From NCBI RefSeq assembly GCF_030348945.1, contig NZ_JAUCEN010000002.1, positions 992,001-1,056,000 of the forward strand: a stretch of DNA of 64,000 nucleotides, written 5' to 3'. Origin of the DNA: Peribacillus sp. ACCC06369 (GTDB lineage: Bacteria > Bacillota > Bacilli > Bacillales > DSM-1321). A program made the position numbers and the translations under genes. Under the pieces are notes generated by a model. It saw only the letters and a list, made by a program, of their open reading frames with translations. It made no database searches and was not told where the DNA came from. Numbering within the stretch: the stretch's first letter is position 1; each line of letters begins with the position of its first letter. This document shows, piece after piece, positions 27,664-35,394 of this stretch.

Positions 27664-28119
27664 ATGGAAAATGAAAACCTTAGAGGTCTCTTCCAACTCT
27701 TAACTAGACGTTTTGGATTATTGAATAAAAATTGCTGCAGCGCAGATGGAATTGAGATATCACTTGTTCAAAGTCATATTCTATATGAAATAAACCGACA
27801 GAATAACGCTTCCATCCAGCAAATTGCAGAAACACTGGGAACGGATATTACGACGTTCAGCCGACAAATCCAATCCCTAATAAAATTGAATTTAGTCACA
27901 AAAACCCCTCATGCGGAAGATCGGAGAATTTCTATCCTTTCTCTGACCGATGAAGGAGTGAAAGTCAATCAAACAATCGATCAGCAAATGAATGATTACT
28001 TGAATGAGATCTTCAAGACGATGAATGAGTTTGAAAAGGAATCCGTCGTGCGTGCTCTGACATTGCTTAATGATCGAATGTTGAAGTCTTCCGTATGTTG
28101 TACTACTCCTTGGGGGTAG
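27664..28119 (+). CDS. MarR-family regulator with two vicinal cysteine pairs
   Basis: 151 residues with a MarR winged helix (NNASIQQIAETLGTDITTFSRQIQSLIKLNLVTKTPHAEDRRISILSLT). Unusual features are Cys24-Cys25 (NKNCCS) before the helix-turn-helix and Cys145-Cys146 (SVCCTT) near the end. In a MarR dimer both lie in the helical dimerisation region, so they could bring thiols together to bind As(III), Sb(III) or another soft metal, or act as a redox switch. Start is the ATG after GAGGTG; the GTG at 27655 would overlap that site. Metalloid sensing is inference. Confidence 0.85.
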   Translation: MENENLRGLFQLLTRRFGLLNKNCCSADGIEISLVQSHILYEINRQNNASIQQIAETLGTDITTFSRQIQSLIKLNLVTKTPHAEDRRISILSLTDEGVKVNQTIDQQMNDYLNEIFKTMNEFEKESVVRALTLLNDRMLKSSVCCTTPWG

Positions 28120-28138
28120 TATAATTTTTCAAGAATAC

Positions 28139-28151
28139 TTGCAAATTACAA
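28139..28151 (+). promoter_or_regulatory. Operator 3 upstream of the flavoprotein gene
   Basis: TTGCAAATTACAA, embedded in ACTTGCAAATTACAACT, is one arm-base off the palindrome seen in operators 1 and 2. It lies about 30 bases before the flavoprotein ATG. A -10 box is less clear here. Confidence 0.5.
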
Positions 28152-28182
28152 CTTTTTTGAAATGAAAATATAGGAGGGAATA

Positions 28183-29559
28183 ATGATGGTTCAATTTGAT
28201 AAAAGTGCATTACCCGTAGCAATTATAGGTGGGGGTCCTGTGGGGCTGGCCGCTGCCGCTCATTTACAAAAAAAAGGAGAGAAGTTTATTGTATTGGAAG
28301 TAGGCGACTCGGTTGGTTCCAGCATGTTGGAGTGGGGACACGTTCGAATGTTTTCTCCGTGGCAATATAACATCGATAAAGCAGCAAAGGAACTGCTGGA
28401 GAACTCTGGTTGGATGTCACCTGACGGAAATGCTTTGCCAACAGGTCGCGAACTGGTAGTAGAGTACCTTCTTCCGTTGAGTAACCTTCCAGAAATAAAA
28501 GAAAAGATCATCTTACAAGCAAAAGTAGTCGGTGTTGCCAAAAAGGCTCATGATAAATTAAAAACAGGAAAACGGGACACGGTTCCCTTTCAACTGTATG
28601 TAGAAGTGAATGGTGACACACAAGTCATTGAAGCGAAAGCTGTGATTGATTCCTCAGGTACTTGGACCAATCCAAACCCAATCCTTTCAAATGGAATTTG
28701 GACGAATGCCGAGAGAAAATTACACAATCAAATCCACTATGGCATTCCTAACGTCGAACAACTAGAAAACAGATATCAAAATAAAACCACCGTGGTGATC
28801 GGAAGTGGCCATTCTGCCATAAATGCTCTATTGGATCTGGCCACCTTACAGCAGAAATTTACGGATACAAAGATCTACTGGGTTCTTCGTAAAAAACAAA
28901 TCAAAGAAGTGTACGGCGGGCAAGAAAACGACGGCTTGGCCGCTCGTGGAGAATTGGGCATTAGAATTCAGCACTTAGTGGAGTCTGGACGCATAGTAAT
29001 ACTCACTCCCTTTCATATTAACGGAGTTTATCCAACAAACGATAAAATCACTGTGGTGGGAGAACTTAACGGCGAAGAATTCACACTCGGTGATATCGAT
29101 GAAATCGTTGTGAGTACGGGTTTCAGACCAGATACATCCTTTTTAAATGAAATTAGGATAAACCTTGATTCAGCTGTGGAAAGTATAGAAGCGCTTGCTC
29201 CGTTAATTGATCCCAATATTCATAGTTGTGGAACCGTGCGGCCGCATGGTGAACAAGAGTTACGGCACCCTGAAAAGGACTTCTACATTGTTGGCATGAA
29301 GAGCTACGGAAGAGCACCTACCTTCTTACTGGCGACAGGCTACGAACAAGTCCGTTCCGTGGTGGCTTATCTTACTGGCGATGTAGAGGGAGCAAAAGAA
29401 GTACACTTGGAACTCCCTGAAACAGGGGTGTGCAGTGTTAATATAACTTCTAGTTCCTGCGATTCTGATATTCCTGAAACTGAAACAAAGGATGGTTCTT
29501 GCTGTGGCGTCCCCGTTCTAGCGAGGTTGGAAATTAAAAATAATTCTTGTTGTAAATAA
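28183..29559 (+). CDS. FAD/NAD(P)-binding flavoprotein with cysteine-rich tail
   Basis: 458 residues. IIGGGPVGLAAAAHL (~11-25) binds FAD and VVIGSGHSAINALLDL (~204-219) binds NAD(P), the two-Rossmann design of flavin monooxygenases and related reductases. The last ~45 residues hold six cysteines as C..SSC..SCC..SCC, beyond the catalytic fold, a likely metal(loid)-binding tail. Homologues of this type occur in ars regions of Bacillaceae, but I know of no settled function. It might oxidise As(III) or organoarsenicals, or reduce a metal; both are inference. RBS AGGAGGG. Confidence 0.82.
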   Translation: MMVQFDKSALPVAIIGGGPVGLAAAAHLQKKGEKFIVLEVGDSVGSSMLEWGHVRMFSPWQYNIDKAAKELLENSGWMSPDGNALPTGRELVVEYLLPLSNLPEIKEKIILQAKVVGVAKKAHDKLKTGKRDTVPFQLYVEVNGDTQVIEAKAVIDSSGTWTNPNPILSNGIWTNAERKLHNQIHYGIPNVEQLENRYQNKTTVVIGSGHSAINALLDLATLQQKFTDTKIYWVLRKKQIKEVYGGQENDGLAARGELGIRIQHLVESGRIVILTPFHINGVYPTNDKITVVGELNGEEFTLGDIDEIVVSTGFRPDTSFLNEIRINLDSAVESIEALAPLIDPNIHSCGTVRPHGEQELRHPEKDFYIVGMKSYGRAPTFLLATGYEQVRSVVAYLTGDVEGAKEVHLELPETGVCSVNITSSSCDSDIPETETKDGSCCGVPVLARLEIKNNSCCK

Positions 29560-29564
29560 AACAG

Positions 29565-29600
29565 AAGACGAGTCTGGTGATACGAGACTGGTCTTTTTAT
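29565..29600 (+). terminator. Terminator of the flavoprotein gene
   Basis: AAGAC.AGTCT / AGACT.GTCTT stem with one mismatch, then TTTTTAT. Confidence 0.75.
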
Positions 29601-29716
29601 AGACATTGGTAAACATAATCTCTCGGGCACTAAGGAACTAACTCACCTTTAAGTTTAAGTACAATATTTCACAATCTTGCTTTCTTGATAACTATTACTA
29701 AAGGTTTGATATAAAA

Positions 29717-29751
29717 AAAGGGAACACCTGCTAACCAGGAAGTTCCCTTTT
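29717..29751 (-). terminator. Terminator, leftward orientation
   Basis: AAAGGGAAC / GTTCCCTTT stem with a seven-base A-run on the left, giving a U-tract in the leftward direction. It lies ~215 bases past the cwlJ stop, the nearest leftward gene. Confidence 0.7.
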
Positions 29752-29965
29752 CATTTCGTGAGTTAAAAATACACTAAAACAACGGTTGAAAAAATAGGCT
29801 GGGGATTCAAGCTTCTTTAACAGACAACCGTTACATTACCAACAGGAGTTGTATTGAATGAATGTGGTTGGCTATCAGCACCTACGACTAAAAGATTTTG
29901 TATTCGCGGAACCGAAAAGAAAAATTACAATAAAACTCCAGAATTAATAAGAGCTCCTAGACAAC

Positions 29966-30406
29966 CTAACCGGAATAAACACTTTCACATGTTCCAGGCT
30001 TTGGTTCATAATAACAATGATTTTTATATTGTCCAGCAAAAGGTTGACCGTACCATGTTGGTGGGCATGGAGCATATGGATTAAAATACCAAAGAGCGTA
30101 TTTCCCTGGGTGTTGCCTCCAATAATCCAAATTCTGTTTCGCTAATCTTTTTTCAGCAGTTCTCGCTCTTTGATAAAATACATTACCTTTTTGAACAGCT
30201 TCAAAAGAATAATTTCCTCCTTGAACTTGATAAACGACTTGTGGAATTGTTCTTAAATCTTTAAAGTCTATACAATTTGCTTTAAGACGATTTACAATTA
30301 CATTGCCAACATATAACATTCCTTGTAATCCTTCACCTTCAGCTTCTGCTCTCATCATCCTTGCCATTAAGTCAACGTCTGAACTTCGGTAATTTACTCT
30401 TGGCAT
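29966..30406 (-). CDS. cwlJ: Spore cortex-lytic hydrolase CwlJ
   Basis: 146 residues, close to the usual CwlJ length, without a signal peptide, as known for CwlJ, which is placed in the spore coat. The SleB/CwlJ domain is complete: DVDLMARMMRAEAEGEGLQGMLYVGNVIVNRL with the catalytic Glu, SFEAVQKGNVFYQRA, and KYALWYFNPYAPCPPTWYGQPFAGQYKNHCYYEP. It degrades cortex peptidoglycan during germination. RBS GGGGTG. It lies, oddly, between two arsenic-related transcription units, with gerQ, its usual partner, not in sight. Confidence 0.93.
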   Translation of the reverse strand: MPRVNYRSSDVDLMARMMRAEAEGEGLQGMLYVGNVIVNRLKANCIDFKDLRTIPQVVYQVQGGNYSFEAVQKGNVFYQRARTAEKRLAKQNLDYWRQHPGKYALWYFNPYAPCPPTWYGQPFAGQYKNHCYYEPKPGTCESVYSG

Positions 30407-30722
30407 TTTTTCACCCCAATAATATAGTATGAAAAAAGCCTACATTAATGTCATTGTTTATAAAATAAGAATGCTTAGTTTTTAAAGCTTACAGCTTTTA
30501 AGTAAGAAGTAAACTATGGCATTCTTTTTTATAACTTTATGTAACTATCCTGTCCCGTTAGGTCAATAAGAAAATCAACAACCCCTTTAACCGAGCCTTT
30601 GGATAAGATTTCCCAATGCTAGTGAAGTGCGGGCGTAGGCAAAGTTCGCCTTAGTCGGAATTATTTCGAAACATCTTTTAGCAGACTAAAATTAAAAAAT
30701 TATATTGTTGAATATTTAATTA
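30407..30722. other. Intergenic region between cwlJ and arsR
   Basis: About 315 AT-rich bases. It holds the cwlJ promoter region and nothing coding that I can support. No repeat or RNA gene recognised. Confidence 0.4.
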
Positions 30723-30784
30723 TTGATTAAATAAGAATATACTTATACAATTATCCTGAATAATCACATAAGCATATGATTATT
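30723..30784 (+). promoter_or_regulatory. Promoter and operator of arsRBC
   Basis: TTGATT (30723-30728), 17 bases, TACAAT (30746-30751). Just downstream, over the expected transcription start, AATAATCA and TGATTATT (30759-30784) form a perfect 8-bp inverted repeat with a 10-base centre: typical for an ArsR operator. A second weaker inverted repeat (ATAAG/CTTAT) lies within the spacer. Confidence 0.75.
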
Positions 30785-30810
30785 TATTTGATTAGACTAG
30801 GAGGGATTAA

Positions 30811-31158
30811 ATGCAAACGAATGAAGCTTTGGATATAGAAGGAACTGCAAACGTTCTTAAACTTCTAGGTGATAAAACTCGTTTGACTATGATTAAAATC
30901 ATGTATGATCATGAATGTTGTGTCTGTGAATTTGTGGACCTGTTCGAAATGAGCCAACCTGCCATCAGCCAACATTTACGGAAAATGAAAGATAGTGGAA
31001 TCGTGAAAGAATCGAGAAGGGGGCAATGGGTCTTTTATTCGTTAAACCAGTCTTCTTCCTATTACTCATTTATTCAGACGGTCATCAAGGATTTGCCAAG
31101 TCAAAACTTTAAATTAGAAGAATTATCAGCACAAGGAAAACGGATTTGTTGTGACTAA
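30811..31158 (+). CDS. arsR: ArsR-type metalloregulatory repressor
   Basis: 115 residues. Winged helix VCEFVDLFEMSQPAISQHLRKMKDSGIVKESRRGQWVFYSL. The inducer site is the cysteine cluster ECCVCEF (Cys36, 37, 39) at the start of the recognition helix-turn-helix, the classical As(III)/Sb(III) site. It should repress its own operon through the palindrome ahead of it. arsB follows after 18 bases. Confidence 0.93.
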   Translation: MQTNEALDIEGTANVLKLLGDKTRLTMIKIMYDHECCVCEFVDLFEMSQPAISQHLRKMKDSGIVKESRRGQWVFYSLNQSSSYYSFIQTVIKDLPSQNFKLEELSAQGKRICCD

Positions 31159-31176
31159 CTAGGAGGTACTATTTCA

Positions 31177-32475
31177 GTGGGACCAGTTATTTTGGCAGTT
31201 ATCATCTTTTTATTAACACTCATTCTCGTCATCTGGCAGCCAAAGGGATTGTCGATCGGTTGGTCAGCTTGTGGCGGTGCGGTTTTGGCCTTACTTGTTG
31301 GTGTGGTGGATTTTACTGATGTCATAGACGTGACATCCATAGTCTGGAACGCTACACTGGCCTTCATCGCCATCATCATCATCTCGCTTATTTTGGATGA
31401 GATAGGATTTTTTGAATGGGCAGCACTGCATATGGCTAGGGCAGCCAAGGGAAATGGAGTAAGGATGTTTGTTTATGTAAGTATCCTCGGTGCTCTTGTA
31501 GCTGCTTTTTTTGCAAATGACGGAGCTGCTCTAATCCTTACCCCGATTGTATTAGCAATGGTTCGTGCCCTAAAGTTTAATGATAAAATGATATTCCCAT
31601 TCATCATCGCCAGTGGGTTTATTGCGGACACAACCTCATTGCCTTTAGTGGTGAGTAATCTTGTAAACATTGTTTCTGCAGATTTTTTCAATATCAGTTT
31701 TGCCGAGTTTGCATCAAGAATGATCGTACCAGATCTTTTTGCATTGGTAGCAAGCATCTTGGTTTTATATCTGTTTTTCCGTAAAAGCATACCGGAAAAT
31801 TATGATGTATCCCAACTTAAAAAACCAGTGGAAGCCATTCGGGACCAAAGAATGTTCCGGTTGTCCTGGATAGTATTAGGAATATTGCTGGTAGGTTATT
31901 TTGCCAGTGAATTTATTGGAGTGCCTGTATCCATCATTGCAGGCATTGTGGCTATTTTCTTCCTCATGATGGCTAGAAGGAGTCCAGCAGTCAATACGAA
32001 AACAGTTATTAAAGGAGCACCATGGGCAATCGTCTTTTTCTCTATAGGCATGTATGTTGTTGTGTACAGCCTGCGGAATGTTGGATTGACGAATGTATTG
32101 ACGGATTTAATCCAAGTTACATCCAATCAAGGATTATTTACAGCAACGATGGGGATGGGCTTCATAGCCGCCATTCTTTCATCGTTTATGAATAACATGC
32201 CAACCGTGATGATTGATGCCCTTGCCATTTCCGATACCAATACTACAGGCGTGATCAGGGAAGCCCTTATATATGCAAATGTCATTGGTTCGGACTTGGG
32301 ACCGAAAATCACTCCGATTGGTTCTTTGGCAACGTTATTGTGGCTGCATGTCCTATCATTAAAAGGCGTGAAAATCTCATGGGGAACCTATTTTAAAACT
32401 GGAATCATCTTAACCATCCCAACATTGTTCATCACATTAGTTGGCTTATATATATGGTTACAAATTATTCATTAA
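31177..32475 (+). CDS. arsB: Arsenite/antimonite efflux permease ArsB
   Basis: 432 residues with ~12 membrane segments of the ArsB/ion transporter superfamily ([57 protein letters not shown] are family landmarks). It exports As(III) by proton exchange. GTG start 10 bases after AGGAGG. No ArsA ATPase is encoded, as usual for Gram-positive ars operons. Confidence 0.95.
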   Translation: MGPVILAVIIFLLTLILVIWQPKGLSIGWSACGGAVLALLVGVVDFTDVIDVTSIVWNATLAFIAIIIISLILDEIGFFEWAALHMARAAKGNGVRMFVYVSILGALVAAFFANDGAALILTPIVLAMVRALKFNDKMIFPFIIASGFIADTTSLPLVVSNLVNIVSADFFNISFAEFASRMIVPDLFALVASILVLYLFFRKSIPENYDVSQLKKPVEAIRDQRMFRLSWIVLGILLVGYFASEFIGVPVSIIAGIVAIFFLMMARRSPAVNTKTVIKGAPWAIVFFSIGMYVVVYSLRNVGLTNVLTDLIQVTSNQGLFTATMGMGFIAAILSSFMNNMPTVMIDALAISDTNTTGVIREALIYANVIGSDLGPKITPIGSLATLLWLHVLSLKGVKISWGTYFKTGIILTIPTLFITLVGLYIWLQIIH

Positions 32476-32506
32476 ACACTTACATTATTCATGAAGGAGA
32501 AACAGC

Positions 32507-32926
32507 ATGGCTAAAAAAACATTATACTTCTTATGTACTGGTAACTCTTGCAGAAGCCAAATGGCGGAGGCTTGGGGGAAGAAATATTTAGGTGACGAAT
32601 GGCAAGTGCTTAGTGCAGGAATCGAAGCACATGGGTTAAATCCAAAAGCTGTACAAGCAATGAATGAAGTTGGATTGGACATCTCCAATCAAACATCGGA
32701 TATCATCGACCCTGACATATTGAATAATGCCGATTTTGTCGTTACGTTATGTGGCGATGCGGCAGACAAATGTCCAATGACACCACCGCATGTTAAACGC
32801 GAACACTGGGGCTTTGATGACCCGGCAAAAGCGGAAGGAACAGATGAAGAAAAATGGGCTACCTTCCAACGTGTTCGTGATGAAATAGGAGAAAGAATCG
32901 AACGTTACTCTAAAACGGGCGTATAA
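32507..32926 (+). CDS. arsC: Thioredoxin-coupled arsenate reductase
   Basis: 139 residues with the low-molecular-weight phosphatase-like loop [12 protein letters not shown] (Cys10, Cys15, Arg16) and the second pair in [15 protein letters not shown] (Cys82 and Cys89). Cys10 attacks arsenate, then the disulfide moves to Cys82-Cys89 and is reduced by thioredoxin. It is the last gene of arsRBC, 31 bases after arsB, and supplies As(III) for export. Confidence 0.96.
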   Translation: MAKKTLYFLCTGNSCRSQMAEAWGKKYLGDEWQVLSAGIEAHGLNPKAVQAMNEVGLDISNQTSDIIDPDILNNADFVVTLCGDAADKCPMTPPHVKREHWGFDDPAKAEGTDEEKWATFQRVRDEIGERIERYSKTGV

Positions 32927-32996
32927 AAAATGTAAAGCCGTGGTATAAGTAAATGATTGTGTTTTAGTTAGTAGGCGAACCAAAGACCATTAAGAA

Positions 32997-33022
32997 AGAG
33001 CTGCCAATTTTGGCAGCTCTTA
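32997..33022. terminator. Hairpin between converging arsC and lipoprotein genes
   Basis: AAGAGCTGCCAA / TTGGCAGCTCTT perfect stem; leftward a TTCTT tail follows, so it best serves the lipoprotein gene. Confidence 0.75.
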
Positions 33023-33028
33023 AATGCA

Positions 33029-33808
33029 TTAAATCTTAATATCGACCTTAGCATTTTTCTGAAGTTCTTCCACATGTTTCACAAGCTTTTCTTGTTTCTT
33101 TTGCTGCTCTAGTTGTTTCTTGATTTGCGGCTTCATTTCTTCGAGTTTCTGTACCGGTTGCCCGCTTGTTTTAGCTTGCTCCGCAACCTGGTCGTAGTAC
33201 TTTTGAATTTCTTCATCAGTTGCTTCTTCCACTTTAATCTCTTTTTCAACGTACTTAGTATATGGAATATTCTCTGCAATCTGAGTATTCAACATTTCCG
33301 AATTCAGACCTGCTTGTTTCATCGCTTCCTTGAATTTCTCTTCACTTTCATATTCGTCTTTGATTTCGGCAAGTTGCTTTTCGATTTCAGCCTTGGTGGC
33401 TGTGTAGCCCTTTTTATCAGCAGCTTGAAGCAGCAATGTTTGTCCCACTAAAGAGTTGAGCGTTTGCTCTTTAATTTGTTTGGCTCCCTCTTTGGATGTT
33501 GGGTCTTGTCCGAATTGCTGCATTTGCATTTGTGTCGTGGACAACACTGTATTATATTCCGCACCTGAAATTTTTTCGTCATTGACGATGGCCACCGTTT
33601 TCTTTTCATCTACCTTTTGTTTATCCAGTTCCTTCTGCATTTCTTCCATCTTTTTTTGCTGTTCCTCAGTTGCTTTAGCCGTTTCTTTCTCCTCAGTTGT
33701 TTTAGTTTCTTTTTCGTCATTTTTTTTATCAGCTTCATCGTTCGAACCACAAGCTGTTAGAACAACTGCCAATAATCCAATAACGATTGGGTACAATAGT
33801 TTCTTCAT
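33029..33808 (-). CDS. SurA-N domain lipoprotein (PrsA/SurA-like, no PPIase domain)
   Basis: 259 residues with a lipoprotein signal (LLAVVLTACGSN, acylated Cys20). A charged Lys/Glu linker (~25-70) follows, then a SurA N-terminal chaperone domain (VAIVNDEKISGAEYNTVLSTTQMQ...LNSLVGQTLLLQAADKKGYTATKAEIEKQL). The parvulin domain of PrsA is absent and the protein ends in a helical KKQLEQQKKQEKLVKHVEEL. It should act outside the membrane as a holdase-like chaperone; clients unknown. ATG preceded by GAGGAGA. Confidence 0.87.
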   Translation of the reverse strand: MKKLLYPIVIGLLAVVLTACGSNDEADKKNDEKETKTTEEKETAKATEEQQKKMEEMQKELDKQKVDEKKTVAIVNDEKISGAEYNTVLSTTQMQMQQFGQDPTSKEGAKQIKEQTLNSLVGQTLLLQAADKKGYTATKAEIEKQLAEIKDEYESEEKFKEAMKQAGLNSEMLNTQIAENIPYTKYVEKEIKVEEATDEEIQKYYDQVAEQAKTSGQPVQKLEEMKPQIKKQLEQQKKQEKLVKHVEELQKNAKVDIKI

Positions 33809-34166
33809 ATTCAGTCTCCTCTCTTATTCGGTGCTAAAAAAATCATCTAATGCGCATTATAAAGGAATGTCCCATAGAAACACAATATATTCATTCTTTT
33901 TTTCCAGAAAACAGGAAGATAGTATAGGCATTATCTCATTATATAGGTGAAGCATTCGTGGAAATGAACCAATTTACCCTTCGTTAATCGTGTTAAAGCT
34001 CTAATCGTTATAGATTAAATAGCGAAGAGAGGAATTTCCGATAGCGGCCAGGCCGTGTTGATTGTTTTCCACCGTATTGCTGACTCGGGGGATTCCTTCA
34101 AGGTAATATCAAATTAACTTTCTTTTAGGTCGTATCTGCCGAGTTTAATAAAGAAGCCTTTTTTTT
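33809..34166. other. Intergenic region
   Basis: About 360 bases between the lipoprotein start and the VTT gene stop. No gene supported; the right part should hold the lipoprotein promoter. Nothing else recognised. Confidence 0.4.
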
Positions 34167-34718
34167 CTACATTCCTTTTTTCTTGTTTCTTTTAAAGTAA
34201 TAAATGACTGCAATTACCAGAATCAACAGCACCAAAACAATCCTCACATCGTCTGATGCCTTCAATACTTGTGTCACCGAATAGGCCTCGACAAGGAGGG
34301 CAGGCAGTTTTCCGATGGATGTGGCGAAGAAGAATATCATCAAGCCCGTCTTGCTTAATGCTGCTGTAAGGTTAATCACGCCGGATGGTATAAAAGGAAG
34401 GAGCCTAAGCATCAGGATCATCCAAAATGCATGAAACCCTTGTGACTTTTGCAGCTGCATGACCCATCGGTTCCTCATGAATTTGGGTTTGAATGTTTGA
34501 ATGCCCTTTCGATATAACCAAAAGCTGACCACTGCTCCTGCAATTTCCCCCAAGTAAGAAAGAGTCAATCCCTTTTCAAATCCAAATACGGTGATATTGG
34601 CAGCCGTGATGAATACGCTTGGAATAAAACCAAGCACGCTAATCAATATGTTCAATACTAAACTTATAGCAATGGAAAAAGGTCCGCTGGATGCTAATGC
34701 CTCAGAAATGAAATTCAT
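34167..34718 (-). CDS. VTT-domain (TVP38/DedA-like) membrane protein
   Basis: 183 residues with five or six membrane segments and the VTT (SNARE-associated) core: FIPSVFITAANITVFGFEKGLTLSYLGEIAGAVVSFWLYRKG and LRLLPFIPSGVINLTAALSKT. DedA/VTT proteins are linked to lipid carrier recycling and membrane stress. Its start is one base after the response regulator stop, so it is the last gene of the kinase-regulator operon and probably a target or partner of that system. Confidence 0.85.
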   Translation of the reverse strand: MNFISEALASSGPFSIAISLVLNILISVLGFIPSVFITAANITVFGFEKGLTLSYLGEIAGAVVSFWLYRKGIQTFKPKFMRNRWVMQLQKSQGFHAFWMILMLRLLPFIPSGVINLTAALSKTGLMIFFFATSIGKLPALLVEAYSVTQVLKASDDVRIVLVLLILVIAVIYYFKRNKKKGM

Positions 34719-34719
34719 A

Positions 34720-35394
34720 TCAACCCACAGAACTCCATTTATATCCGATGCCCCATACCGTTTTCAAATGTTGATCAACTGGAAAACCGGCATGACGCAA
34801 TTTCTCTCTAATATTTCGAATATGGGAATCGATTGTCCGATCTTCCGTATCCGTTTTAAATCCCCATATGGTCGAAAGCAGGTGATCTCTGGAATACACT
34901 TGATCTGGTGATTTTAAAAACAGGCACAACATGGAAAACTCTTTTGGGGTTAATGGGATGGTATTGGAATCATAATGCGCTTCATAAGCGGATTCATTTA
35001 ATTTTATCCCCCTAAAGATCACACCTTGATGATTATGTATTCGCCGCGTCACCGCTTCGATTCTGGCTAGTAAAACATCTTCATTAAAGGGTTTCGTTAC
35101 ATAATCGTCGGCGCCCTTTTTCAGCCCTTTGACCATTTCTTCTGCAGCATCCCGTGCGGTGAGCATGATTATGGGAATATTGGAAAACGCCCGGATCCTT
35201 TCGCACGTTTCCCACCCATCCATCTCAGGCATCATTACATCAAGAAGGACCATGTCAGCTTGTTTATGCTCTAAGAACTGTATGGCATCATTTCCGGAAT
35301 TCATCTTTATGCATGTAAACCCGTGAGGTATAAGGTATAGCTCTATAAGATCAAGCATTCTCTGTTCATCATCAACCAGAACTACTGTCTTCAT
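34720..35394 (-). CDS. OmpR-family response regulator
   Basis: 224 residues. Receiver domain with acidic pocket VLVDDEQ and phosphoacceptor Asp in MVLLDVMMPEMDGWE, Thr/Lys switch residues in MLTARD and DYVTKPF. C-terminal winged helix (VYSRDHLLSTIWGFKTDTEDRTIDSHIRNIREKL). It overlaps the end of the kinase gene by 23 bases, a tight coupling. Note the listing: on the leftward strand the kinase comes first. Target genes unknown. Confidence 0.93.
   Translation of the reverse strand: MKTVVLVDDEQRMLDLIELYLIPHGFTCIKMNSGNDAIQFLEHKQADMVLLDVMMPEMDGWETCERIRAFSNIPIIMLTARDAAEEMVKGLKKGADDYVTKPFNEDVLLARIEAVTRRIHNHQGVIFRGIKLNESAYEAHYDSNTIPLTPKEFSMLCLFLKSPDQVYSRDHLLSTIWGFKTDTEDRTIDSHIRNIREKLRHAGFPVDQHLKTVWGIGYKWSSVG

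Noticed and set aside
29854-30084. 76-codon frame overlapping the cwlJ end
   Set aside because: Antisense to cwlJ, no ribosome site, no similarity.
30600-30670. Mobile-element relic between cwlJ and arsR
   Set aside because: A locally GC-richer stretch, but no translated similarity to a transposase or recombinase in any frame.
33456-33950. 164-codon frame antisense to the lipoprotein gene
   Set aside because: Ser/Phe-rich mirror of the Lys/Glu-rich lipoprotein codons.
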